Source: an uncultured Arenicella sp.
GTDB taxonomy: Bacteria; Pseudomonadota; Gammaproteobacteria; Arenicellales; Arenicellaceae
Assembly (NCBI GenBank): GCA_937973905.1
Contig: CALJJR010000050.1
Span: forward strand, 1 to 35,983
Direction: 5' to 3'
DNA: 35,983 nucleotides
Position 1 is the stretch's first letter, and the number at the start of each line of letters is the position of its first letter. Positions 16,174-24,671 of this stretch are shown here, in pieces. The notes below the pieces were generated by a model that ran no database searches, had not been told where the DNA came from, and saw only the letters and a program-made list of their open reading frames with translations. The translations under genes were made by a program, and so were the position numbers.

Positions 16174-17775
16174 ATGTTTGAATTAGTAGCGGCACGTCGT
16201 GCCAGCTTGAAGAACGATATATTGTCGGGTCTGACCGTGGCCCTTGCCTTGGTTCCAGAAGCCGTAGCGTTTGCATTGATTGCGGGCGTCGAACCATTGG
16301 TTGGTCTCTATGCCGCAGCAATTGTGGGCTTTATTACCGCAGTTGCCGGCGGGCGGCCCGGTATGATCTCAGGCGCCACCGGCGCTCTCGCGGTGGTGAT
16401 GGTGTCCTTGGTCGCACAACATGGTGTTGAGTACCTATTTGCAACCGTGATTTTGATGGGCGCGATTCAGATGTTGGCATCGGTACTTCGCATTGCAAAG
16501 TTTATCCGTCTGGTTCCTCATCCCGTCATGCTTGGCTTTGTGAATGGCCTGGCAATCGTGATTTTCTTGGCCCAGCTGGGCCAGTTCGGCGTTGATACTG
16601 GCGTGGGTTGGGCAAAAGATACGTTTCTGGAAGGCAGCATTGTAGATGTGGCTTGGTTACCTGCCCCTGAACTCATGATGATGATTGGTTTGGTGGTGAT
16701 AACCATGGCGATTATTCGCTATCTGCCATTGCTGACTAAAGCAATACCATCCTCTTTAGCGGCCATTTTAGTGATCTCATTTGACGTCATCGGCTTCGAT
16801 ATTGATACTAGGCTGGTCGGGGACGTTGCATCGATTGCCGGTGGCCTACCCACTTTTAGCATTCCAACCGTACCGTTCAATGCCGAAACGCTAAGCATCA
16901 TTTTCCCCTACGCCTTTATTCTCGCGGCCATTGGGCTTATTGAGTCACTGCTGACGCTGCGCTTAATCGACGAGCTTACTGAGACTCGCGGTAATGGTAA
17001 CAAAGAGTGCTTTGGACAAGGCTTGGCGAACACAGTAACGGGATTGTTCGGCGGCATGGGTGGTTGCGCGATGATCGGTCAGAGCATGATTAACGTAAAC
17101 TCCGGCGGCCGCGGCCGACTATCTGGAATTGCCGCGGCGGTATTTTTAGGTATTTTCATTCTCGTCGCATCGTCTTTGATTGAACAAATACCGATCGCGG
17201 CATTGGTCGGCGTTATGTTCATCGTTGTGATTGGTACTTTCGAATGGTCAAGCTTTAGAATCATTCGACGAGTTCCCAAAGAAGACGCGTTTGTCTTAAT
17301 AACGGTCTCTGCTGTCACCGTGTTTACCGACTTGGCCATCGCGGTGGTCGTTGGTGTCATCATTTCTGCCTTGGTGTTTGCTTGGAACCACGCCAAGGAA
17401 GTCCGTGTTGAAAAACGCGAGAATCGCTACGGATCACACTACTACACAGTTCACGGACCACTTTTCTTTGGCTCTACTGCCTCCTTTTCAGAGCAGTTCA
17501 CACCCCGTGACGACAACAATGACGTGATCATTGATTTTGCCGATTCGCGGGTAGCCGACTATTCAGGCATCGAAGCGATTGATGCCCTCGCCGAACGATA
17601 TCGTAAGAACAATCGCACTCTGCACCTCTTGCACCTGAGCCATGAGTGTAAAAAGCTACTCAAAAAAGCCGGTAGCCTAGTAGAAGTAAACGTCGTTGAA
17701 GACCCCAAGTATTTTGTTGCTATTGAGCGCGCGTGGAATGAAGAAGATGCCCTGCCCTCGCAGGAATCTAGTTAA
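16174..17775 (+). CDS. SulP-family anion transporter with STAS domain
   Basis: A 533-residue inner-membrane transporter of the SulP (SLC26-like) family. The N-terminal signature runs through GLTVALALVPEAVAFALIAG and is followed by many hydrophobic helices. The C-terminal cytoplasmic STAS domain carries D462-Y463-S464-G465, the site that resembles the anti-sigma-antagonist phosphorylation motif. Family members carry sulfate, bicarbonate, dicarboxylates or other anions. The substrate cannot be read here, although sulfate is tempting given the sulfite made by Xsc nearby. I prefer the ATG at 16174. A TTG at 16156 is possible but too close to its GGAG. Confidence 0.88.
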   Translation: MFELVAARRASLKNDILSGLTVALALVPEAVAFALIAGVEPLVGLYAAAIVGFITAVAGGRPGMISGATGALAVVMVSLVAQHGVEYLFATVILMGAIQMLASVLRIAKFIRLVPHPVMLGFVNGLAIVIFLAQLGQFGVDTGVGWAKDTFLEGSIVDVAWLPAPELMMMIGLVVITMAIIRYLPLLTKAIPSSLAAILVISFDVIGFDIDTRLVGDVASIAGGLPTFSIPTVPFNAETLSIIFPYAFILAAIGLIESLLTLRLIDELTETRGNGNKECFGQGLANTVTGLFGGMGGCAMIGQSMINVNSGGRGRLSGIAAAVFLGIFILVASSLIEQIPIAALVGVMFIVVIGTFEWSSFRIIRRVPKEDAFVLITVSAVTVFTDLAIAVVVGVIISALVFAWNHAKEVRVEKRENRYGSHYYTVHGPLFFGSTASFSEQFTPRDDNNDVIIDFADSRVADYSGIEAIDALAERYRKNNRTLHLLHLSHECKKLLKKAGSLVEVNVVEDPKYFVAIERAWNEEDALPSQESS

Positions 17776-18205
17776 GCGGTTGACAACATCCCAATGAAAA
17801 CCTTAAGAAGTTTGTGCAATAAGTACACCGCAGAGTATCCGCTAGAAAAAGCCAGCAAACATCTCACGACCCATCAAGCAACGGCCACGCCATGGCCTAA
17901 GGTCACTATTGATAAACAACCGCTTCGGGTTAGCCCAATTCTGGGCTAACCCAATGAGCTATAGGAGTAGTATGGCCGCTTAATCACAGTTAAGTATTTC
18001 GCGAAAAGTGATTCTGCAGTTAGTAATTCATGGAGTGCGAGCGTATACTCGCGCGGCACTCAAGCTAAGGGTTGGGCACACACTGTTGCCGCCAACTTTG
18101 TTACTGACAAACTCTATTTGTTGTAGGTAATTAGAACCCGCTTTCGAGTGCTCTGTCATCGCGCTGCCAACTCCAGTTCGGTGTTTACGCTTCTGGAGAG
18201 CATCG
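17776..18205 (+). promoter_or_regulatory. Structured leader region before the helicase gene
   Basis: This 430-base gap holds no convincing gene. GGGTTAGCCCA (17927-17937) pairs perfectly with TGGGCTAACCC (17942-17952) around a four-base loop, without a T run. Further on, GAGTGC/GCACTC (18033-18038 with 18056-18061) and TTTGT/ACAAA (18097-18101 with 18107-18111) form smaller hairpins. deaD/csdA genes in other bacteria often have long structured, cold-responsive leaders, so this may be one. The first hairpin could instead belong to the sulP 3' end. Confidence 0.4.
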
Positions 18206-20083
18206 ATGTCAAACCCTGATCAAACCACACACCATCAGTCCTTTGCAGACTTAGGCTTATCTTCGGAAGTCTTAGCGGCGGTACAGGACCAAGGCTATGA
18301 ACAGCCTTCTCCAATTCAGGCCGCCACGATTCCGGCGCTGCTTGATGGTCACGATCTACTGGGCCAAGCACAAACCGGCACCGGTAAAACAGCCGCATTC
18401 GCGTTGCCATTGCTCAGCTCAATCGACGCTAAGAAACGTTACCCGCAATTGCTAATTTTAGCGCCAACGCGAGAACTCGCAATTCAAGTAGCTGAAGCCT
18501 GTCAGCAGTACGCCAAGCATATTAAGGGGCTCGAAGTACTGCCAATTTATGGCGGCCAGTCTTACACCATTCAGTTAAAGCAACTTAAACGTGGCGTGCA
18601 GGTTGTCGTAGGCACACCGGGTCGCGTCATGGATCATATGCGCCGCGGCACCCTATCGCTTGACGGTTTAAAAGCGCTGGTACTCGATGAGGCCGACGAA
18701 ATGTTGCGCATGGGGTTTATTGATGATGTGAAGTGGGTACTCGAGCAATCTCCACCAGAACGGCAAATCGCATTGTTCTCGGCGACTATGCCTAAGGAAG
18801 TGAAGAAGGTCGCTGATCACCACCTGAACCAGCCGAAACACATCAAAATTGCCAGTAAAACAGTCACCGCGACGAACATCTCGCAGCGGTTTTGGGTAGT
18901 ACGCGGAACTCATAAATTGGATGCGATTACCCGCATTCTAGAAAGCGAAGAGACAAATGGCGTTATCGTCTTTGTACGTACAAAAAATGCAACATCAGAA
19001 CTCGCTGACAAACTCTCAGCACGAGGGTTTCGCAGCGAAGCCCTAAATGGGGATATCCCCCAGGCTAATCGAGAAAAAATCATCGATCGATTGCGCAAAG
19101 GACTGCTCGATATTTTGATTGCAACCGATGTCGCTGCCAGAGGGCTCGACGTTGAACGCATAAGCCACGTTATCAATTTCGACGTACCGCATGACACTGA
19201 ATCTTATGTGCATCGAATCGGTCGTACAGGTCGCGCCGGTCGTGAGGGCAAAGCCATCTTGTTTGTTGCCCCACGTGAGAAGCGTATGCTGTCGGCGATC
19301 GAACGCGCAACCAAGCAAACCATCGAGCCAATGGAGTTGCCAACCGTCAAAGACATTAATGAAGGCCGCGTTAATCGTTTTAAGAACAAACTGACCAATG
19401 CAGCAGCGACCGAAGATCTAAGTATTTATTCACAAATCATTGCGGAGTTGCAGCGCGAGCACGAATTAAGCGCAGAGCGTATAGCCGCAGCCGCATTGTT
19501 GCTGGCTCAGGGCGATACCCCGCTGATGCTGGACGAGAAAGAGCTCAGAGCCACGCGTGCGTTTGACAACGAACCGTCAAGCAGCCAGCGCGGCGGCGAA
19601 GACCGACCCAACCGAAGAGCAGACAAACCTGCGCCGAGAGTTTCTGCGACACCGCTCAAAGAATTCCCGGACTTAGAGATGTCGCGGTTTCGTATCGACG
19701 TTGGGCGCCGCAACAGCATTCGCCCCAGCAACATTGTCGGTGCGATCGCCAATGAAGCCGAGATAGAGAGCAAATATATCGGCGAGATCGAAATTAGAGA
19801 AGAGTATTCAACCGTCGACCTACCCGCTGATATGCCCAAAGGCATATTGTCTATTTTGAAGAAAGTGCGAGTCGCCGGCCGGCCGATGGCGTTGTCGATC
19901 TACAACGGCGAAAACAATGAAGAATCTGCAGCGCGGTCAAAGCGCAAAGACTTCTCAAGTGAATCCGCACCAGCGAAGAAAAAATCCTACGATTCCAAGA
20001 AGCGGAAACCGAACGGTAAGCGCGGCTCGCCTAAATCAGACTTCGCTAAAAACAAGCGCAAGCAACGCAAAAAGAAAGATTGA
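18206..20083 (+). CDS. deaD: DEAD-box ATP-dependent RNA helicase, DeaD/CsdA type
   Basis: A 625-residue RNA helicase that unwinds structured RNA during ribosome assembly and mRNA decay, particularly in the cold. Motifs in order are the Q-motif region (residues 7-40), Walker A AQTGTGKT (55-62), DEAD (161-164), SAT (192-194), DVAARGLDVE and HRIGRTGRAGREG. A DbpA-like RNA-binding domain begins near residue 492 (SRFRIDVGRRNSI). The last 50 or so residues are a strongly basic tail. The length and domain order fit DeaD rather than RhlE or SrmB. GGAG lies before the ATG. Confidence 0.93.
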   Translation: MSNPDQTTHHQSFADLGLSSEVLAAVQDQGYEQPSPIQAATIPALLDGHDLLGQAQTGTGKTAAFALPLLSSIDAKKRYPQLLILAPTRELAIQVAEACQQYAKHIKGLEVLPIYGGQSYTIQLKQLKRGVQVVVGTPGRVMDHMRRGTLSLDGLKALVLDEADEMLRMGFIDDVKWVLEQSPPERQIALFSATMPKEVKKVADHHLNQPKHIKIASKTVTATNISQRFWVVRGTHKLDAITRILESEETNGVIVFVRTKNATSELADKLSARGFRSEALNGDIPQANREKIIDRLRKGLLDILIATDVAARGLDVERISHVINFDVPHDTESYVHRIGRTGRAGREGKAILFVAPREKRMLSAIERATKQTIEPMELPTVKDINEGRVNRFKNKLTNAAATEDLSIYSQIIAELQREHELSAERIAAAALLLAQGDTPLMLDEKELRATRAFDNEPSSSQRGGEDRPNRRADKPAPRVSATPLKEFPDLEMSRFRIDVGRRNSIRPSNIVGAIANEAEIESKYIGEIEIREEYSTVDLPADMPKGILSILKKVRVAGRPMALSIYNGENNEESAARSKRKDFSSESAPAKKKSYDSKKRKPNGKRGSPKSDFAKNKRKQRKKKD

Positions 20084-20141
20084 GCTAGTCAGCTCGGAGC
20101 GTGTTCCAAGCCTTTAACTCAAGCGCGAAGCTCGGCAAGTA

Positions 20142-21137
20142 CTAATTAAATTCGAAATTTTGTCGCACCGTTTGCCCGGCTCCACAACGCAGTTCTTTGC
20201 GTAGTGGGCTAATCAACAGCCCAGCATTGCCAGTGCTCACAATCTCCAACACATAAGCGCCCGGCGACAGGTTTTTAAACGTATACACGCCGGCATCAAA
20301 ACGTTGTTCCAAACGCTCTCTGTCTCCCGTTAACATAACGCGCGCCGTAGCGGACTGCGCAACTGCTGAGCCGGTGGCCAAGCCGCCAATATTGCAGGTT
20401 GAAACACCCACGCCAGTTACAATCAATTGATTGGTCGAGACTTCGTTGCTGACGCCAGAATTGCTTTCAGCGATTACGTACCAGTTATGCTTGCCAATAC
20501 TAAGAGGCCCAGACTTAGCGCGGCACTCATTGCTGTCGCATTGTTTTATTCTCTTTTTGTCGACGAAAATACTCATCGATTTGATGCCGTCTGGGTGCGA
20601 TGCTTTGGCGACAAACTCAACAGCGTCACGATCACTGGGTCGAAACGGAATCGTCTGCATACTGGTAGAGGGCACTATTGAACCTTGTTTAGAATCTTCT
20701 TTCTGAGACTCTGCTGAAGCAGGCGTGATTGACTCACTTGTTGCAAGATCGCAGTCTGCACTCCATACCCCACTTAAGCCATCGCCGAAACGACCGCCAA
20801 TTCTCACTTGTTCAGCGCCGACTTTAATAGCGATGCCGTGCATCATCTGACTGCTGTTCGCGGTAGTAAAGCGGGTCAATTCAATCTCTTTGCCAACCCA
20901 ACGACCTTCAACATCTTGTGCAAAGCGTTTGTCGTTGCGGTTGATTACTATCTCGCCCTTTACGGATTGATTATCGCGATTAAGGCTTAAGCTACCGCGA
21001 TCACCTTGTTGTAAATCTAAGGCACATTCCCAGCTTTGGGCATGAGTAACTTGGCTCAGCATCAACATACCTAATGCGGTGACCAAGCTTAAAGACTTCA
21101 CGCTGCGTTGCTTATGGTTGTTTGAATTGGGGCGCAT
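20142..21137 (-). CDS. Secreted protein of unknown function
   Basis: A 331-residue protein with a typical Sec signal peptide (basic start, hydrophobic LVTALGMLMLSQV, cleavage likely after THA at residue 33). The first part of the mature chain is rich in beta strands. A central piece resembles an Ig-like domain (PFRPSDRDAVEFVAKASHPDGI followed by a two-cysteine segment). The last 90 residues, with TARVMLTGDRERLEQRF and YTFKNLSPGAYVLEI, look like a carboxypeptidase regulatory-like or SpaA-like beta sandwich. No enzyme motif is seen. It is probably periplasmic or cell-surface. It is convergent with the helicase gene. Confidence 0.75.
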   Translation of the reverse strand: MRPNSNNHKQRSVKSLSLVTALGMLMLSQVTHAQSWECALDLQQGDRGSLSLNRDNQSVKGEIVINRNDKRFAQDVEGRWVGKEIELTRFTTANSSQMMHGIAIKVGAEQVRIGGRFGDGLSGVWSADCDLATSESITPASAESQKEDSKQGSIVPSTSMQTIPFRPSDRDAVEFVAKASHPDGIKSMSIFVDKKRIKQCDSNECRAKSGPLSIGKHNWYVIAESNSGVSNEVSTNQLIVTGVGVSTCNIGGLATGSAVAQSATARVMLTGDRERLEQRFDAGVYTFKNLSPGAYVLEIVSTGNAGLLISPLRKELRCGAGQTVRQNFEFN

Positions 21138-21274
21138 ATTCTTACCTCGCCGACATTGGCTACCGGTCTATTATTGCTGGCACGAGTATCGCATAATTTT
21201 TGCCGAATTCTGACGCGGCTAAAATCGCTGTAATCAGCAGCGGCGAGTGTGTAGAAGTAAGCAAACGCGAGTAC

Positions 21275-21307
21275 AAAAAAAGCCGAACCTTTCGGTTCGG
21301 CTTTTTT
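21275..21307. terminator. Strong bidirectional rho-independent terminator
   Basis: GCCGAACC (21282-21289) and GGTTCGGC (21294-21301) form a perfect stem with a TTTC loop, flanked by seven A on the left and six T on the right. It works for either strand. On the minus strand it terminates the TonB-dependent receptor gene, 23 bases after its stop. Confidence 0.93.
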
Positions 21308-21330
21308 CTACTTGTTAGTGAGGCAAGCTA

Positions 21331-23991
21331 CTAGAACTCAGCACCTAACTGCAAGTAAACAATGCGCCCACGCGGGTCATGAGTACGTGACTCAAAACCA
21401 CCGTTGGTGAATACCACGGGTGGGTCTTCATCAGTGAGGTTGGTAACGCCTAAAGTAGCGCTGTAGTTTTCGCCAAAGGCATAGCCGATTTGAGCATCGA
21501 TCGTATCAAAAGAATCGATTTCTTGATCATTTTGATCATCGTTAAAGCTATCAACGAATCGATACGCCAAACGCGCAGTGAGGTTTTCACCAATATAGTT
21601 GATGCCCGCTGTATAACGAGTTTCCGGTGTGGGGCTACCAAAATTAGTGAAATTTCGATTGCCTGCTCCTTCGACCAAACCAGCTTGTGGATCATCGATG
21701 TCGTAATTGAAGACTTGAGTGAAATCCAAGAATGGCGAGAACGTACCTACGTTTGAATCGATATCATAGCGAGCTGCAATATCAATACCATCGGTCTCAA
21801 TGCTGGAAGCATTTACATAGTCAGGGAACACAAACAAGATAGTACCCGCTGGGCTACGGCCCACACGTGGCCCAGTTGGGTCAGCGTTCACAATCGCTTG
21901 GAAGCTCTCTTGAATGATCGCGTCAGTGAACTCGAAATTCCAATAGTCTACGTCGATTGAAAAATTACCTGGCGCAAAAGAAAAACCGAGGTTAATCGCT
22001 TCGCTTTCTTCAGGTTGAATCGGTCGCTCGCCACCTGCTGGTGGAAGATTTCGAACTGCCGCAAACGCCGTACCACCAGTAATTGGGTCGGAAACTTGAT
22101 TAAGTGACGTGGCCTGCCCATTGGTCTGAAATAAACTCGGCGCGCGGAAACTGCTTGAGAAACTGCCGCGCAGAGAAAGCACGTCGCTGGGGCGGTACAA
22201 CAACGATACTTTAGGATCAATCGTGTCACCTATAGAGCCGCCATAATCCTCATACCGTAATGCCGCACTCAGCTCTAAGTTGTCCGATAATGGCACTAGC
22301 ACCTCAGCAAATGCTGCGAACACGTCTCGATCAGCAGCGAAATCTTGGCTACCAATAATAAACGCGAAGGCATCTTGGTTAGACAGCTCATCGAAATCGC
22401 GCACGAGGTCTTCACTACGATATTGCAAACCCAGTGCCAAACCAATGTTAGAACCGACGGTACCACTGAATACCGCATCAACCACCGTAAGCTCAGATTC
22501 AGAATCAATAACTTGGGTATCAACTAAGAAGTCTAAGAGTGCCGGGTCGTTCGGTAATACATTAAAGCTAGTAGCGAACGGATTGAAGAACTGACAAGGC
22601 CCTTGACCACGTACCCCAGTCGCTGGATCACAACCGGCACCACCCAAACCATTCAAGGCATTTGAAAGACGTTGAGTTACCGTGTCTTCTGTGGCAAACC
22701 TACTTTCGTTACGACCGTAGGTAAGACCGACGTCGTATCTCCAATCACTGGAACTCGATAAGCTACCTTCGAAGCCAGCACTCAGGCGGATAGTTTCGTA
22801 CTCTCCGACACTTGGAGACACAGTTCCGCCATTACCACTCACGCGGCCGAAGAATAAAACCGGGCCAAGTGCGGATGGAAAAATATTCCCTGGGTTATCC
22901 GCCGGTACTACCGCGCTGCCCAGTTGTAGGAATGGAAAAGAAGGAGAATTACCGCGGATCGCTTCATTGTCTGCGTAAGCTGCTTCAAAACGGAAACGAC
23001 TATCTTCACCGTAATCGTGAGTTACCGTTCCGTAAAGATTTAAGCGCTCTTCTTCTGGCACCAAATTAAAGAAATCGCCAAAATCGAAGCCGCAGAAACC
23101 ACCTTGAAAAGGCAGTCCAGCACCATCCAACGCTGCTTGAGCGCCAGCACTCGGAATTGGGAAACCGCCTTCTGAGGCACATCCTGTTGGATCAACTACC
23201 GGCAACGCGCCCAAAAGGAAGAAGGCTCCTGGATTACCCAACGCTGAAGTATCGTCTTGCGCACGACTCAATCTGCGCTCAGCCGTGGTCAATGGAGATC
23301 GGTCATAGTAGCTGCCAGCAATCATATAATTGGTGGTGTCATTACCCCAGCCAAATTTAAGCTCGGCAGTAACGTCTTCTTGATCACCTTCACCGGTGAT
23401 GCCGGCATAACGAAGGTTGACTGCAGAACCGCGAAAGTCGTCATCGGTAATAAAGTTGACTACACCAGCAACCGCATCGGTACCATAAATCGCGGCGGCG
23501 CCGTCTTTTACGATTTCAACACGCTTCACCGCGATGTTGGGAACCAAAGAGTTAGTATCGACAAACGCAATACCGTCGTTAGTAACCGTACTCGAGCTTA
23601 CCTGTCGGCGGCCATTCAGCAACACCAACGTAGAAGCCACACCAAGCCCGCGCAGGTTGAAGTTAGAGGTACCCGTGGTCGCGTTTTGTGTAAACGCGTC
23701 TGGGTTATTCTGCGATCCGTTATTGATGGTCAAGGTTGAGACAAAATCAGCCACATTCGCTGCACCGATATCATCGAAATAATCATCACCGAAGACGCTA
23801 GTTGGAGAAGCGACGTCGGCTTGCCTCAGACGACTAAGGTATGAACCGGTGACGACAATTTCTTCTAGTGTACTGCCTTCCACCGCTTGTTCTTGAGCAT
23901 GCGACGCAAAGGGGAGCGTTAAAATTAACCCCGCCACTACGCGCTTTGCTAACGAGGGCACGTGGCACCCTCTAAATATACAACTTTTCAT
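21331..23991 (-). CDS. TonB-dependent outer-membrane receptor
   Basis: An 886-residue receptor. It has a signal peptide (cleavage near HAQ, residue 32), a TonB box EEIVVTG (43-49), a plug domain with DGAAAIYGTDAVAGVVNFIT, and a long 22-strand-type barrel ending in aromatic-terminated YLQLGAEF. The plug contains an Asn/Gln-rich stretch after the VADFVSTL helix, as in many marine receptors for carbohydrates or other organic nutrients. The ligand is not identifiable. The ATG at 23991 follows GGAGG. The upstream ATG at 24021 lacks this. The divergent TolB-like/TPR gene may be functionally linked. Confidence 0.93.
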   Translation of the reverse strand: MKSCIFRGCHVPSLAKRVVAGLILTLPFASHAQEQAVEGSTLEEIVVTGSYLSRLRQADVASPTSVFGDDYFDDIGAANVADFVSTLTINNGSQNNPDAFTQNATTGTSNFNLRGLGVASTLVLLNGRRQVSSSTVTNDGIAFVDTNSLVPNIAVKRVEIVKDGAAAIYGTDAVAGVVNFITDDDFRGSAVNLRYAGITGEGDQEDVTAELKFGWGNDTTNYMIAGSYYDRSPLTTAERRLSRAQDDTSALGNPGAFFLLGALPVVDPTGCASEGGFPIPSAGAQAALDGAGLPFQGGFCGFDFGDFFNLVPEEERLNLYGTVTHDYGEDSRFRFEAAYADNEAIRGNSPSFPFLQLGSAVVPADNPGNIFPSALGPVLFFGRVSGNGGTVSPSVGEYETIRLSAGFEGSLSSSSDWRYDVGLTYGRNESRFATEDTVTQRLSNALNGLGGAGCDPATGVRGQGPCQFFNPFATSFNVLPNDPALLDFLVDTQVIDSESELTVVDAVFSGTVGSNIGLALGLQYRSEDLVRDFDELSNQDAFAFIIGSQDFAADRDVFAAFAEVLVPLSDNLELSAALRYEDYGGSIGDTIDPKVSLLYRPSDVLSLRGSFSSSFRAPSLFQTNGQATSLNQVSDPITGGTAFAAVRNLPPAGGERPIQPEESEAINLGFSFAPGNFSIDVDYWNFEFTDAIIQESFQAIVNADPTGPRVGRSPAGTILFVFPDYVNASSIETDGIDIAARYDIDSNVGTFSPFLDFTQVFNYDIDDPQAGLVEGAGNRNFTNFGSPTPETRYTAGINYIGENLTARLAYRFVDSFNDDQNDQEIDSFDTIDAQIGYAFGENYSATLGVTNLTDEDPPVVFTNGGFESRTHDPRGRIVYLQLGAEF

Positions 23992-24671
23992 GAATCCTCC
24001 AGTCTTGGTTTTTAAGGGCATATTCTGTGCCCAACTCTCTCTAGTTTGGCGCTGCTTTAAGCAATACTTTCAACAAACTTGATTACCACGCGCCATGTTG
24101 GTATCAAAAGTTTAATAGTCATCATGTCCAGCAGAACATTTGTTGATTTTAATTAACATGGGCGATTGTGAAGCACATCAAGCAACGCGATGTGAAGGCT
24201 AATTGGTCGTCCACAATCATGATGTCAGACCGCCACGGATAGCTCTTTATTACAAACAAGTATTACCGACGTCGAATTTAGACTGGCCCTATACTCTTAC
24301 AGGCTTTATAGACAGCCGGAATCCGCCGCAAGCCTTTGCGACTCAAATAAGTCGCTATACTCTATGAGCTCAAAGCAGCTCCAGTAGAGTTTTGCCTTTA
24401 GAATTACCGTTCGTGGGTTTTAGCATTGTCGCAGGACAAATGAAGATTTCCTTTTGCACCTTTTTACACTTAAGCGCATCTAAGTAGTACTTAGAGAAGA
24501 CCTCAGCCTTGATCTTGGATAAACTCGGGGTGATTTAAAAAACCCAGTTTGGCACTATGTGTTGTGTATTCTGGCGCAGAACAGCAACTTAGAACGGCAG
24601 GCAAATACACTTAGTGTCTGTAGTTAGTGATTTTCGAGTACATTTCTTAATCTGATTCGCTCATCCTGAAC
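23992..24671. promoter_or_regulatory. Divergent intergenic region, receptor versus TPR gene
   Basis: About 680 bases without a credible gene on either strand. The clearest element is TCTAAGTA-G-TACTTAGA (24479-24495), a perfect 17-base palindrome about 180 bases before the TPR start. The region must hold promoters for both genes, but none matches consensus well enough to call. Confidence 0.45.

Noticed and set aside
17794-17949. 51-codon open frame before deaD
   Set aside because: No ribosome-binding site, and its stop lies inside a perfect hairpin. It is better explained as leader RNA.
23257-23739. 160-codon open frame antisense to the TonB receptor
   Set aside because: Located inside the conserved plug-coding region. 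No signal or domain is seen.
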